A stretch of 64,000 nucleotides of DNA, from positions 407,501 to 471,500 of the forward strand of contig BROG01000153.1 in NCBI GenBank assembly GCA_030159075.1, in the 5' to 3' direction. How positions within the stretch are numbered: the first letter of the stretch is position 1; every line of letters starts with the position of its first letter. Positions 1 through 15,432 of the stretch are shown in pieces. The stretch is from Atrina japonica (taxonomy: Eukaryota; Mollusca; Bivalvia; Pterioida; Pinnidae). The notes beneath the pieces were generated by a model, which saw nothing but the letters and a program-made list of their open reading frames with translations, did no database searches and was not told the origin of the DNA. The translations under genes were made by a program, and so were the position numbers.

Positions 1-255
1 TCACCCATGAGCACCAGTCGGTATAGTTAAGAACGGATAACGGTTTTGTAGACATATATGGTATAAAATGATTAGCTACCTAAATTTATTCCTAATTTGC
101 TTATTTTTTCACTGCAGAGTCGTGCCAGGTAAGACCGGTCGGTAAGTGATACTTTTATTTCCATGGCACCTGGCTTGATTAACGATGTGGAATGACTAAT
201 TAAAAACCTCAAAGAGCTGTGGATATTTGAGATGAAAACGCACCTCAGAAAATCT

Positions 256-328
256 GACACGATCGGGTATCAAATCAGGGACCTTCAAGTTGAAGATCTA
301 GCACTTTACCAACTGAGCTACTGTGTCC
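256..328 (-). repeat. Degenerate tRNA-like sequence (SINE head or tRNA pseudogene)
   Basis: Read on the minus strand, this contains a pol III A-box-like stretch (TAGCTCAGTTGGTAAAG) followed about 30 bases later by a weakened B-box (GATTTGATACC, where GGTTCGANNCC is expected). GACAC near the 5' end can pair with GTGTC at the 3' end as an acceptor stem. The T-arm pairs poorly and the B-box has lost its CG. I therefore read it as a tRNA-derived repeat fragment or pseudogene, not a working tRNA. A 112-codon open frame on the plus strand runs across it and is best seen as chance. Confidence 0.5.
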
Positions 329-1300
329 ACTCTTGTGAATGGGTTCGCCTTTGTTTAACAATTTTCCATGTCTATATATTATGGGCCCTCTCGATCAGCA
401 TTTCGGTATTTATTCTTATTATTATTGTTGACTGTGTTAGTGAAATGTACATCAACGATACAAAAGCATGCGTTGGCACGAGGTCATTGATATCAATCAC
501 AATCCACACTGCTTCATCACACAGTATAAATTCACAGCAACAGGACTCATATTACTGTATTTCAATATAGCAGTTTTACAGAACCATGTGAATAAGTAAA
601 AATGAGTTTTTGTTTTTATACATCTTTGTTTTGCAACTAATGCAGATTTTCGAACTCAATTCTAACCTCCGTCACTTTTAATCATTGATAAATGGTTAAT
701 ACATATTATGAAGAAAATATTTGTTTTTGGAAAACATAACAAAGTGTTGAAATGATGCAGCTGAATTCTAGTACCATATCTAACCTCGTTTTGGAGAAAA
801 CAATAATTTGACATTGCCGTATCTCTCACAATCAATAGCTTTTACATGTATCAATGGAAATCAATAATGCTGAAAAAGACCAATTTTGAGATTTACAGTT
901 GAATTCGTACAGAACTCATCAAAATGGCAATTTCACAGATTGATTTTATTATTTATAGTTCATACCAAGATGTCATTTGAAATAGCAACAAACTCAATGA
1001 TCTCATATTCCATTTGAACTGACATTCACTTTAAACTTGTGTTGTGTCAGTCGTGTTTCACATTCTTATTTAACTGTTTCATTCTTATCTGAATGTACTT
1101 ATTAATATGTTACTCCATATAGTTGATCGTTTAGTCCTCTTAGTTGTTTACTGGTATGCAATATTTTAAAAGGGCCTTAGCTGGCTGTGTATTATTACGA
1201 ATTTTTCTTTTTTTACTACTTGTACTTGATATACAATAAAGTGCCAAAGCTGTGTGTATAAAACAATTTTCACAAAACATATAGGAATTGAAGAATTCAA
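329..1300. other. AT-rich intergenic DNA, nothing recognised
   Basis: No splice-flanked open frame, RNA gene or repeat family member was seen here. Open frames are short and show no protein-like composition. Confidence 0.5.
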
Positions 1301-1370
1301 GGAGAGAAACGATGTTTAACTCAGAAAAACGAGGTTTAACTCATTAATGTGATATCCGCGTGTCATCCAG
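1301..1370 (+). repeat. Family E fragment (AAACTAGGTTTAAC motif)
   Basis: Two motif copies (GATGTTTAACTC and GAGGTTTAACTC) are followed by ATTAATGTGAT and CGCGTGTCATCC. The same tail follows family E motifs near 50,049 and 48,103, where it reads GAATTGGCGTGTCAT. It is a small remnant. Confidence 0.4.
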
Positions 1371-2730
1371 TGATGCTGTAGCTTTCTGCAAATATAAGAT
1401 AAACAAAATTAAATATTTCTGTTTTATCGATCATTGATTATGTGAAACTCACTGGGTTGGATGTAGAATTTTCCAACAGAATGGTGGCCGTAGATATCAA
1501 ATTCAAGCAATCCGGTATAAGAACTTTTTTGCTAATTTTTAAATCTCGCGTGACCATCACACTTCTTTCTCAATCGTCACGTCATCATTCTTCTCACTAT
1601 AGATCTGTCGTTTCTCTACCCAAACGCACGCATCGCATGAATACCGCAATTAGACTCAATAGAAGAAAACCTTTATCCGAATGCTATTAACGTTTGCTGA
1701 AAATGAAGTGTGACAACTGAAGTTCATTTGCAACATTTAACGCGTAGACAGAGGAGAAGGCGCTATATTGTAATCACATAAACCAATATTAACAGCGAAT
1801 TTTCAATAGGGCGAATGTTGTTGATTTGATTTCCCCAAATTGAATCAGTTCTAGCAGTTCTGAATAAAACAATTTTACTTGGACGTTACATTTTAAGCTT
1901 AAGAAGATTCATAAAAAGAAAAGACACCGCTGTTGCCATCGATCGAATGTTTTGCACGAAGTCGTGTTTTATATATGTCCTTGTTAAAGGCGAGATCTCT
2001 TTACGTATAGCCATAGTCACGTACTTTTTATGTACAAAAATCAAGACGACGACGACAAAAAAAACAACAACAAAAAAACAAAAAAACAGTTCATTTTTCC
2101 GTCAAGATTGATCACAATAAACTTAAGAACAATCCGTTATTGATTAAAAGCCTGCTAGGTTTTGGATTGAAGTTTTTCTGTGGAAGAATGAGGCACATAT
2201 CAAAGATGGATGTTAGATTGTTAGATGTTTAAGGGCGGTTACGTAGAAATTCATTTTGGAAAAAAATCCATTTTGGCATTCAAACATGTAAATTTTAATG
2301 AGACTATTATACTGTTAGCAAAAGATACCAATTTCAGTTACGATAAATTACTTTCAACGTCTTTCTTTCACGATTATATCCCCAGGACTCAGTTTCAGAG
2401 TTATATTTTAATAATTAATATACTAACACCTATTCAAGGGATTATTTTAAGTTTTCAATTTTCTTCAGCGCCTGAAGTCACCCAATGTCCCGATACCCTT
2501 TTTTCTATTTTTTCATTGTACTATTCTTTCTTCTGGATGTGACTAAAGAGGATAATGTTTTATCTTTTCATTGTAATGTGGGGTGACACATTGGTACGTT
2601 GACATTGACAGTCTATAGATATATCAGCCTATAAAAGTATAGTACCATTTATAGATTTTATATATTATACATATATGTGAGTTCATTGTTTCTCAGAGGT
2701 TGATGAGTTGATATGTCTAATTGAGTAAAA
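1371..2730. other. Non-coding stretch with chance ORFs
   Basis: Open frames of 82 codons (1,442-1,690) and 105 codons (2,225-2,542) show no recognisable domain or clear exon borders. An A-rich tract with ACG and AAC runs lies at about 2,041-2,090. Nothing else was identified. Confidence 0.5.
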
Positions 2731-2900
2731 TGTAAACATAATACCAAAGTTAACGTGCTCAAGACAATCGTTTCTGTCAATTAGACTTCATCAGTTGAGC
2801 TCCAATATAAAATATATTTTCAAAAAGGAAAGTCGTATCATACAAAAATTAAATCTAAATGTATAGTCAAATCCGCCTAAGAATAACCACTATAAAAAGA
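2731..2900 (-). repeat. Family B dispersed repeat, near full length
   Basis: It carries the family B landmarks in minus orientation: ATAATACCAAAGTTA, GCTCAAGACAATCGTTTC, TCATCAGTTGAGCTCC and a terminal AAATCCGCCTAAGAATAACC. Other copies are at 12,398, 15,433, 23,845, 37,078 and 39,113. No coding capacity or terminal inverted repeat was seen, so its class is unknown. Confidence 0.65.
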
Positions 2901-2919
2901 TGACTTTCTTAGCTTTTTT

Positions 2920-3072
<153 letters not shown>

Positions 3073-3203
3073 TTCATGTTTTATATGATATCGATTTAAA
3101 CGAACTCCTGCTTTTGGACTTTTTATGGACAATTGACAGTCGATATATATTTTAGAGACACAACACTTGTATGACCGGATGCTTCAAAGTGTATGGGTTA
3201 TTA

Positions 3204-3455
3204 CATATAAAAATTTCAGATACCAAAGTATAAATCAATAGAATGTCCAGGACACAGATACAAATCCGGTAAAAAATGGACAAACACGGACCTCTGGAAA
3301 CCAAGAGGTGGGATCAGGTGCCATGGAGGAGTAAGCATCCCCTGTCGACCGGTCACACCCGCCGTGAGTCCACAGTCAAGTCCAATGAAACAAGTGAGGA
3401 GTGTATCCTCGTCACAACTGGTACAGACGTCTCAACAACCGCCAACGAAAAGGCG
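3204..3455 (+). repeat. Family A dispersed repeat, full-length reference copy
   Basis: The order of landmarks that defines the family is: an AT-rich head with TCAGATACCAAAGTATAAATC, GTCCAGGACA, TACAAATCCGG, the hairpin GGACCTCTGGAAACCAAGAGG, GGATCAGGTGCCATGG, GTCGACCGGTCACACCCGCC, GTGAGTCC, then GGTACAGACGTCTCAACAACC. It is nearly identical to the copy at 37,694-37,960, so at least these two are young. It has no long open frame and no clear inverted termini. It is probably a non-autonomous mobile repeat of unknown class. Confidence 0.8.
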
Positions 3456-4606
<1,151 letters not shown>

Positions 4607-4830
4607 AGATTATACGATATGTATCCGTGTGTTTTACATATGGGCATTTCATATGCAGAGTCAGGGTACTAACTGATACATTGATGTCACAACGATATCA
4701 GTTTAGTATCGATATTTCGCAAATTAGTCCTCCAGAGCAACGATCTTGTTTGCAATTACGATGTTTCACTATATCAGACGTTGAGATACATCTTTAGTGT
4801 TTGTTGTTGAGTTATCTAATCGATTACGCC

Positions 4831-4985
4831 TTTCCTCACTTATTTCATTTCAATCTGACTTTGGACTCGCGGCTACTCCTCAATGATCTTATCATCTCCG
4901 GGTCTTCTGGAGAGCCACGTTTGTCCAATGTTCACCTGATATGTTTACTGTTTCTTGGACTTACTTTGGTATCTGTGATTTTTGT
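4831..4985 (-). repeat. Family A copy, diverged
   Basis: Minus-orientation landmarks are present: ACTTATTTCATTTCAATCTGAC, TGGACTCGCGGC, a diverged hairpin region (TCTTCTGGAGAGCC), TTTGTCCAATGTTCACC and ACTTTGGTATCTGTGATTTT. It is clearly older than the 3,204 and 37,694 copies. Confidence 0.65.
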
Positions 4986-5809
4986 ACTTGTTTTATAGTT
5001 TTGTTAACTTTTGGATATTTTTCTAGAGCAAATACATTTTGCTGAAAATTGTAAATCAACATTTACTACGTAGTTTTGCTAATATAAAGACTATTTCTTT
5101 CGGTTTAAACGAATGATAAATAATAAGCGTAAACTAAACGAAATTATAATAACAAGCACACGAATGCTCATCTTCTACCTTTGAGTAATAATGAAAAACG
5201 TTTACTTGAGCTTATCACTGGAATTAACATAATTTGTGACGAATGATGTGCATCGATGAAAAAAATCTGCATTCTATTAAACCATCATATATTGTACATC
5301 TGCAAGTAATTTTAATGCCTGTGTAGTTGTTTACAAAAGGGAGACAACTCGTATAAACCTACGATGACGTTTAATTGCGAAATAGGTGTGGTTATTAATT
5401 ATTCGTATGATAAAGAAGACAGTTAACGGCGTCACGACATAACAAACTTCAATCGTGAAGGCGGTACATGAAAATATTTTTTCACCTTATTGTAATGCTG
5501 ATCATAATAAAATATAAGAAACAATATGTTACTATGGCAACTACAACTCAATTAATAGAAAGACGAGAAATCCTTTCTCCGTAAGAATATTGCTAACACT
5601 GTAGTGTATTAATTGAATACAGCGGTATATCTCTCGCTTCAACTTCACCGTATATACGTAATGAGAGTACTGCTAATTTAAGACGATGATATCTCATGGG
5701 AAATATTGCACCCATAGTTCGTATAACGGACAAAACTGATCGTCTTAACTTTGTAAATGGATCGTTGTGTTTTGTCTATCCCCAACCTTTTCGAGTTGTG
5801 TTGTTCGTC

Positions 5810-5811
<2 letters not shown>
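4986..5811. other. Nothing recognised
   Basis: AT-rich DNA with no exon-like open frame and no repeat family landmarks. Confidence 0.5.

Positions 5812-5885
<74 letters not shown>
5812..5885. repeat. (AT)n microsatellite, about 37 units
   Basis: A pure AT run. Confidence 0.98.
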
Positions 5886-6980
<1,095 letters not shown>

Positions 6981-8950
6981 ACACTGTACATTATATATGT
7001 ATGAACAGTTGGTCGGATCCATTTTTAACTGAGAGCTTTCCGACAGATTGGATTACAATAAATCAAATTGATTGAAATTATATACTGCTAAATCTAATCA
7101 GTTTCAGTACATTTTAACTGTCGATTCACGGATATGCCGTGAACAGCGATACATTGCCAACTGTTATACATACCTAGGGAGTATACCTCCATAGCAATAA
7201 TAAAAAAGATTATTGGAAACTCATAAATAGTGCACTTAGGAACTCGTCAGTCAGCCCAAAAACAATACACAAAATGTTCACAACGTTAAGTAAAGAAACA
7301 TAGAATCCTACTTCACGCACTACTCATGTTTCTTGCAACATAGTTAAACTGTGTTTAAGCTCTGTATCTACTTGTGTAACTGGCAAGCTATCTTATCACA
7401 CGTTTCAAACTTTTATATTAATGCTGTAAATTCAGTCTACAAATATAGGGGAATTATTTCGTATTTATTTCGTACAATTCTACATGAATGATAATAGAAT
7501 ACACTGAAAAGTAAGTTGCTGGGTTTCGGCGAATCAAGTGGATAATTTTCTGTTAGGAGTAATGGCACAAGGCGATGAAAGAAGCAGTAATGTTTTCAAC
7601 TACAGGACATATCCCAATAGAAAATCCGCAAAACCATTCCCATTAACTTATTCCCTGTTTTGTTATGTAAAGTACGCGAGTAAACATTTTCAATTTATAA
7701 CCACAGGTAAATGAAACGGTGAAAACGGGATATAATTTCTACTTCCTGTTGATCACATAAAACAAATTATCGCCAGGTCACTATTTCTGTCCTTCTTCTT
7801 TTTATTTAACGAATTATATCTATAATCGTAATATATATCTTTTTTTTTTTGTATTTTGATGATCATTACGAATTGTATTAGCCCTCCAACTGGTGTTGTT
7901 AACTCAGTTATCGTTCTTGCCTGTGTCATTACTGCTTTGTTTTAGAATTAACTTGTGTTTAAAAAGAGCAACATCCGTGAAAAGTTCTACACACAAACAT
8001 TTGCCATTTAAATATAAGTATTAAAGATTATATTTAAGCCCTATTATGTCATCAGATAAGCAGGAATAAAAGACCTAAGAATAGGCAAAGACAAAACAAT
8101 AAAACAACAAATAAATTCAATAGAACTTAAATATCTTAACGGTTGAAATACTTATATGTAATTCATTCAAATAACACGAAAAGAGGGGGGGGGGTAACCC
8201 GATTTTAGGTTCAAAACAGATTTGAAAGTAAAATATAAAAGTCTACTCTTGCGAAGAAAAATCGTAAGTACATTTAAAATTTATGAAAATTTTCAATGTT
8301 TGCTGTGTAAATAATTGAGCATAGTTTTGCAGGGATAGTCCTAGTTTAATGCATAGGGATACAAGGGGAGATTTAATTTCATATAAATTTGTGATGTACT
8401 TATTTTGATCATTTCCAATATCGTTGAAAAGTTAGAATCACAGTGTCTCTACCAGATATAGTACCACACTGCCCTACCTCTTACGTGCATTTATGAAATT
8501 ATGAGGCATGCAATAAACTGTAAACGGCAATCATTGAACGCACAACAAAACCCATTTTAAACGGAAGTTTTTATCATTATATTAAAGAGGGTTAATCTAA
8601 CTTGCAAAAAATCCCTTCAACAGATCTCGGAGCAGTAGAATTGTATAAAACATTATATCGGCTTACTCGCCCCGTATATACAATTGCAAGACCACGATAT
8701 TTTTTTATCAATGTACGTCTCGTGTGAAACTAATAAAATTTCTCTTGAATGTGGAGCATTTATTTCTTTAGAGAATAATATGTGTTTTTATCATAAAACC
8801 CATCAAAATCAACCTTTTGTTTCAGACCAATATGGATAATAAGTTATGAATTCGTTTGGTCACTCACTGCAGGTCCAAATAAAAGGTTTTTCTTTTATTT
8901 TTCATTTCTACGAAAAGGTCAAACTACAGGATGAAATATTTTCATTTTAA
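6981..8950. other. AT-rich stretch, nothing recognised
   Basis: No supported gene. It holds a T10 run near 7,841 and a G9 run near 8,186. Open frames are all short. Confidence 0.5.
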
Positions 8951-8959
8951 TAAGATCGT

Positions 8960-9800
8960 AATAGTGAGATTTGAAAGTCGTGACTACGAGATTTTAAAAT
9001 CATCTTTAGTTCAAATGTCAAGATGAGATTTTATCCTGTAGGTGGCAATTACGAGACAAAAAACTGGAACCGCAAGATTTCGAAATGTAATTACGAGATT
9101 AAAAGTACTTTTTAAAGCATTTTAAAAAAATCATAACAATGAGATGAAAACTCGAGATTGCAAGATTGAAACAAAATGATAAAAACTCGTAATTACCAGA
9201 TTTCATAAAGTCATAATTTCAAGAAAAAAGTCGTAACTACGAGATTTCATAAAGTCGTAATTACGAGAAAAAAGTCGTAAATACGAGATGTCTATACTAT
9301 AGAATCACGCAAGAGGAAATCAGGGATGATATTCGTGGACGATTGAAATGACATGCAATACGGAGTCTGTTATATATTGTTATTTTTGTAATACTATATA
9401 AACAGACGGAAAATATTCAAAGAGAAAATATTACAGGACATTTTGTGTTCTTGTTCAACATCACCGTTTTTCCCTTTGTTAGAATTTTTAAGAGATGATT
9501 TTATTAACAATGATTTTCTTTAGAGAGAAAACTCAAAGTTTCTATATACAGTTTATATATAATCCCAGATAAAGTTTAATAAACCTGGCCGTATTAACGT
9601 CCATACAACATACAATGGTAGAACAATTCGTGTTTGATTTTATATTATGAGAAAAATCAAAATTACGATTTTTTAGCTTATAATACAACTGTTGAAAATC
9701 TCATGATTACGAATTATGTCTCGTAGTCATGAACTTTTGAAATTTCGTTCGTAACGGACTTCTTATCTCGTAAATATTACTTCTTTAAATTTGACCTCAA
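8960..9800. repeat. Inverted arrays of a GTCGTAATTACGAGA-type motif
   Basis: From about 8,980 to 9,290 at least eight diverged copies of GTCGTAATTACGAGATTT occur, best preserved at 9,230-9,290. After about 350 bases of ordinary sequence, complementary forms (AAAATCTCATGATTACGAA, TCTCGTAGTCATG, ATCTCGTAAAT) occur at 9,640-9,780. The core TCGTAATTACGA is itself palindromic. Arrays facing each other around a spacer suggest an inverted-repeat (foldback) element. Outer borders are uncertain. Confidence 0.6.
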
Positions 9801-9972
9801 TTAACTTTTAACGACTTGACCCAAAATGAGAAAAAAAAACCGTGGCGTAATGTAAGACAACACATGTTTAAGTAGATGCTATTGATCATACTTCAAAACT
9901 GCCCATTCATAAACTCACCTGATGAAGCTGTCTTTGACTTCGAAGATCCTATAGTGGTTCTGGACTTTCTGA

Positions 9973-10575
9973 TTGTGTCATAAGGCAACCGCTCAAAACT
10001 ATGTCCAAATCGCTTGTACCGTTGATGGACTATTTTACTGTTTTATAGCGTCTTCACCCAGTGAAAACAGTACCAAAAGTACGATCCAAATAATCCATGT
10101 TGAAAGTTCCAGGACTTTTGCTGGAAAATTTTACTGTTTCATACCGTTGTCTTGTAAAACCATCTCTAAATTCCCTGGACTATTTCATAACATTGTCTTG
10201 TAAAAAATTCTCCGAAATTCATGAACTTAATTAGAACATTGTCTGGTAAAACCATCTCCAAATTTCTGAACAGTTCTATAACTTTGTCTGGTTTTTACCA
10301 TCTCCAAGGTACCTGAATGGTTCTTAAACTTTGTCTGTTTTTTGCCATGTTCAAAGTACCTGAACAGTTCTACAACATAGTGTCAACTAACACCATTTTC
10401 CAAAGTTCCAGCACTGTGTTACTGTTACTGTTGTTTTACTGTTTCATACCGATGTCTTGTAAAACCATCCCCATATTTCCTGTACTGTTTTATAACATTG
10501 TCTTGTAAAAAAGTCCCAAAATGCATGAACTGAATTAGCACATTGTCTGATAAAACCATCTCCAAGTTCTTGTTT
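9973..10575 (+). repeat. Degenerate tandem repeat with higher-order structure
   Basis: The unit is about 50 bp and centres on CATTGTCTTGTAAAACCATC followed by TCCAAATTTCCTGAACTG. The block from 10,129 recurs at 10,434, a 305-base offset, much more alike than neighbouring units, so a multi-unit block was duplicated. The 76- and 63-codon open frames here share CFIPLSCKTISKFPGLF-type words because they read the same repeat. They are not evidence of a gene. Confidence 0.75.
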
Positions 10576-12397
10576 TTTTGTTTGACCAGTTTGCCGCAAT
10601 TTGAATTCGTTTGGTTTTGTCTTTTCGTACTACTAGTAGTGAATATAAAAAAACTTCAAAATGTTAAACAGCATCAAATGAATATAAAATAAATAAATAA
10701 ATAAACATTTTGGGATAGAGAAAATTACTGTATTGTAAAGGGGGAGTTTATTCTAGTTTTCGAATCGCCAATTAATTATATATATAATGAAAATTAAGTG
10801 TATATTACTCTTTATAATCCCAATTCATTTCAGCTGCATTTCGTGTTGCTATTCTTTGCAGTTTTCCCAGTTAATTCTTGCAGTATGTGGGTGGTAATTT
10901 GTTGGTTTTTCACTCAATATTAAAATATGCATCTCTAAAAAACGTGATTGTAACTTAAACATATGTCTGCCTTACGAGGTCCACATAACTCGTTTTTTTT
11001 TATTTTCTATTGTGCCGACATTTATTTCGCGAGATTTATTCAAACATTTGGTCAAAATTAAGGTTTCTAATATTGTAACTAAACTACATATGTTTGTTAA
11101 TAGATGCATTTTCTTTAAATTTTCACTTTTTGAAACATGAATAAGATTTCTGTCATAATTAAAAAAATTATAATCTAAACACTCACAATCTCATCTTCGC
11201 CACTGTAATACATACCATTCCTGTCGTCTGCTGGACGTCCATGAAACAGCAATGACCGCAACCAATTAACAATTGATGTAAATATGCATCATATTCGTTT
11301 ACAGTAAATAAACCGTATCTGTTGATGCAGTGAGCCCTTTGTAACCCATGTTTAAGATTAATATCATAGACACATCATTAGACCCGAAAACTAATTACTG
11401 ACGATTTGTTTCGAAAAAGATGCATACGACTTGCCAATTGGAATGGCCTCTCTTTAATTGAAGACCTCTTACATGTACATGTATTTAGCGTGCAGATTCA
11501 ATCAGACGAGATATATTTCTTTTGTTTGGCTTTATAGTACGTTAAATTTAATTACAAAAGGCTTATGACAGCAGATATGAAAATTACAAATTAAATATGT
11601 CTATCAGTACAGATGGTTTCACTTCATAAGCCATTCCAGAGGACGGAATACTTTGATCTGTTCGGAACCATTAACCCGGAATCAATTATCTTGCTTTATG
11701 ATTGGCTTAAATCCATTATAAATGATTTTACAAGTAAGATAGGTGGAAAGAAGGCCCATATCTTATAAAATACACGCGTTCTCACACTTAAAGGCGTTGA
11801 AAACAATCAAATGAAGTATCATCGTCCCATTAACACTCATCTATTTAAAGTATTTAAGGCTAACGTTTTGAAGCGACAATTTATTTGTTGTGCATTATAG
11901 TTATCAATAGTCGCGGCTATTCTTAAATGAATTAATCGCGGTAATATCTGGACGATAAATAGTATAATATTGCAAGGTCTTCGATGCATTGGCACAAGGC
12001 TACAAAACACTTTATAACAGGACATTTTCGCCCCTGTATATTTTTTCGCTATTTTTGCTCTTAGATGAGAGGGCGAATGTAAAGTGAAAGTAATATGTTC
12101 ATGCTAAATAATTGAAGGATAGACATATATGGAATCCATGAGACCATGGTGAATTAGGGCGAATTTAAAATGGGGTGAATATGTTTTCTGTAGTAAAATG
12201 AAAAAAAAAAAAATATCAGGGGCGAAAATTTCCATGTATACCGTTGCTTAAAATATATTACCCTTCACCGTTTTGGCTATTTGTTCGTAATGTATGTGGA
12301 AATGGCTATAAATTCATCAACTGTTACGCCGACGCTACATGGCAGTTGGAAAATTTAAACCTGAAAAATATAGAACATGGATGTGGTCTTTTATACG
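10576..12397. other. AT-rich stretch, nothing recognised
   Basis: No supported gene, RNA or repeat family member. A 62-codon minus-strand frame at 11,837-12,025 has no recognisable feature. Confidence 0.5.
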
Positions 12398-12562
12398 TTA
12401 GACGGATTTGGCTATGCATGTAGATTTATTATTTTGGCCATGTGTGATACCAGTTTCTCTATAGAAAAGTCTATTTTAAATTGGAGCTCAGCTGATGAAA
12501 AGTAATTGACAGAAATGATTATTTTGAGCATTATAACTATGGTATTATGATTATAATATTTA
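12398..12562 (+). repeat. Family B dispersed repeat, full length
   Basis: It runs from TTAGACGGATTTGGCTATGC through ATTGGAGCTCAGCTGATG to GGTATTATGATTATAATATT. The element has the opposite orientation at 2,731 and 23,845 and the same orientation at 39,113. Confidence 0.7.
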
Positions 12563-13339
12563 CATGGTAAGACATAGTATAAACACAAAATGCAGAGTTA
12601 CAAGTATCAAACCTTTCGACCGCACGATTGTGTCATTTAAAAAATCTAATAATTGATATTCTAAGTGCGAAATTCAAGGTTTCTTTTATCTTTATGATTT
12701 AAATATAGACATTGAGACAATATAAAAGATTCCCAATATTTCGGAAAATTGCGCGAAAAGTGTATCTTTGCTCATGTTTGAAAAGGATTAACTGATAAAA
12801 ACTTTAAATTTTAAGATGGATTCACCATCTTGTACCAAAAGTCCCTTTTTAACTTAAAAATAATCTTTAAGTATTTACTTGAATACTGCGTTGGGGCACA
12901 AAAGGGGATGTTAATAATGCATATTTTGCATAACATTCCATATATGTTTTTTCTAGTTTACTTATTACAGGAAAATATTACTTTAACATGAAGAATTTTC
13001 TTGAAAAAAAAAAATCAGGCACCATAGCGTTAAGGAATGCCATGAATCCCAAAATACCTCATATACCCTAGAGTTACGTGAATAGTGTAGTAATACATAT
13101 GCAAAGTTTACGTAATGCGAATCACATGAATAAATGGTATCAGATATGAGCTGGATAAGTCAGCATATATAAGAAAAGATATGATGAAATACAGTTGATA
13201 AATTGTTAGTGTTATTATATTTGTGTTTGATAACTAGTTTGAATGTTTTGAAACGTTCAACAGAAAATTAAACAACCTCGGCCTCGGTGTATAAATCATG
13301 TGTCTGTCAAATTAAAACAGTACATCTATTTAAACAAAT
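12563..13339. other. Nothing recognised
   Basis: AT-rich DNA upstream of the candidate innexin first exon. No core promoter element could be assigned with confidence. Confidence 0.4.
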
Positions 13340-13442
13340 AATTATGAACACCCCATGCGGAAACGTGTATGCCGTGCCCGATATATTGCCGAAACTCGCA
13401 AAATGAGCGAATGTGCCTCTGTGCGTGTAAAAGAAAGTAAGA

Positions 13443-13480
13443 ATGGATATTTACGAGGATCCATATGGGACACTGACCAG
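13443..13480 (+). CDS. Candidate first coding exon of the innexin gene
   Basis: A segment of higher GC (about 13,344-13,480) ends in a good splice donor, CAG|GTAATT, at 13,480/13,481. An ATG at 13,443 has a favourable context (A at -3, G at +4), is preceded in frame by TAA and TGA, and encodes MDIYEDPYGTLT plus two bases. The innexin exon at 19,407 has no ATG before its first membrane segment and begins with the third base of a codon, so it needs exactly two bases from upstream. Joining the two restores Arg and gives 416 residues in total. The phase fit and context are seen in the sequence; the link is inferred. A competing frame from ATG 13,355 also runs to the donor, in phase 0, so the exon could belong to another transcript. 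Confidence 0.35.
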
Positions 13481-14114
13481 GTAATTTATCTTAATAACAT
13501 TATTTCTCGATATATTTTTAATATTTTAACCTACCATGGTATGGAATATACATGTATGTAATTAAATACTATGGCGCGTGTATCGGTATAAATAAAAACA
13601 TTTAGAAAATGTGTTCCCATATAGTTTAAATGTTTTGTATCATAGTTCTAAGTTTAGAGAAAGTTAATTTCTACCAATATCCATAATGTATTAATAGTGT
13701 ACTATTGTTTTCATATAGAAAGCAATAAATAAAATTTGAAATGAATAAATAGATAAATATTCAAACTAATATCATATATTACTTAATTCATATAAAAATA
13801 AAGAATGATATACGAAATTTCGACTCAAGGAATATACATTCAGTAATAAAAAAAAAAGTTCCCCCAAAAGCGATTAATGTTATATTTAAATTTACACAAT
13901 TTTCTGCTTAAAACGGAGATATATTAGTACAGTTAGCTTTTTTATTTTCAGAATGTATAGGGTGGAAGCACATTTTTAAGTTGAACGTGACATCATGCTC
14001 TGAATTACTAATACAATGTATTACAAAATCAAATCTTTCACATAAAAGGAAATATTATTTCCCGACTGTATGCAAATAATCCGTGATCTATAACTGTTAC
14101 AATCTACTCCTTCA

Positions 14115-14330
14115 CAGGATATCTTAGCCGAATGGAGAGAGCATCGCGCTCGCCTTGAACCACGAAGTATCTAACCTAAGTTGATTCTTGTTTACAAGTT
14201 TACAAGTATGTTTACTTACGGACGGCCGGTTATCTCTTCCTGGGTACATTGTAACCGGATTCTTTCCTCCAAATTTATAACTGGTCGCCACCATACAACT
14301 GAGGCGTTTTTTAGTGTGGCCTAAACTTGT
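14115..14330 (+). mobile_element. Family C tRNA-derived SINE copy
   Basis: A tRNA-like head (TTAGCCGAATGGAGAGAGC, A-box type) is followed by the family body shared with 19,040, 26,922 and 61,677: GGTTATCTCTTCCTGGGTAC, GGATTCTTTCCTCC, then CTGGTCGCCACCATACAACTG and GTGTGGCCTAAAC. The B-box is degraded. The 74-codon frame on the opposite strand is a shadow of this repeat. Confidence 0.65.
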
Positions 14331-15432
14331 CTTCAAAAATAAATTCACATTACATCGGGTAGTAAGGTGTAAATGCTAGTTTGGTGTAAAATCTTACATT
14401 TGGTAGCACCTAGATACGTCAAACTTTAATTAATACAACAAAAAACATGATAGACTAGTTTTAAGCAAGTAAGGAGTAAAAGGATTAAAAAAAGTGAACT
14501 CAAAATTTTCTGCAGTATTATAAAATTATAAAGTCTCCCAGAAACTTTACCTCTTTTTCATTCCATGCGTCTTTAATTGGTGATGCGTCTTTTAACACGA
14601 TGTCATGAATGATACATTTATCTATAAGTAGATATTTTAATATTTTTACATAGAAAAATAATTTGATGAAATTCTGTGAAAGATAGCATTTAACGATACT
14701 TAATCGGTAATGTTACATTTATCTATAAAATTAAATCTTAATTAACACTGTCTTTTTGTTAATATTGTCTTTTATATAGTTCCTCTGAGATAATGATTAA
14801 GATAAATGATTAGTTGACACATCCTCTTGATTTGATTACTCATCGACTACTTGATACAATCGTGTACTCATTTGCAATCTATCATAATATGAAAATGGTA
14901 AACGGCACTTAAGGTTTTTAAAAGTCGTGTAATCTACTAGTAAATACAGTTGTTGTCTCTGTTATATTTATTTGATAGTATCAATTTGTATTATCTGTTT
15001 ATCTGTGAATTATGCACATCTTATAAAACACATATTCGTCATGAAACCTAACACAGTTACTTAAGATTGCGTTTTTAGAGTTTAAATAAGTATATAGGGA
15101 TTCCTTTGATATAAGATTTGAAGGTTTTTTTTTCTAATTTTAATTGTGTTGTTTCCCCAGAAAAATTCAAATATGTTTTTCATAATTGTGGAAATCACCA
15201 TTGCAAATATTAACCTGTTCTTAAACAATAGTACATATCATAACACAAATAAACTATTGGGTGAGAAAGGATATTTTAATCCAAAACAAATGCCTTTTTT
15301 ATTCCTCAGATTGATGTACAAGAACGGAAATAAATATTCTATATATTTTTTTGTGAAAATTGCTTTAGAAACACAGTTTCGCAATTATTCCTTTACAATA
15401 AATATTTATAGTTTTACAAACGAGATCAAAAC

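Noticed and set aside
232..570. 112-codon open frame
   Set aside because: It runs through a tRNA-like repeat and has no recognised domain or splice context.
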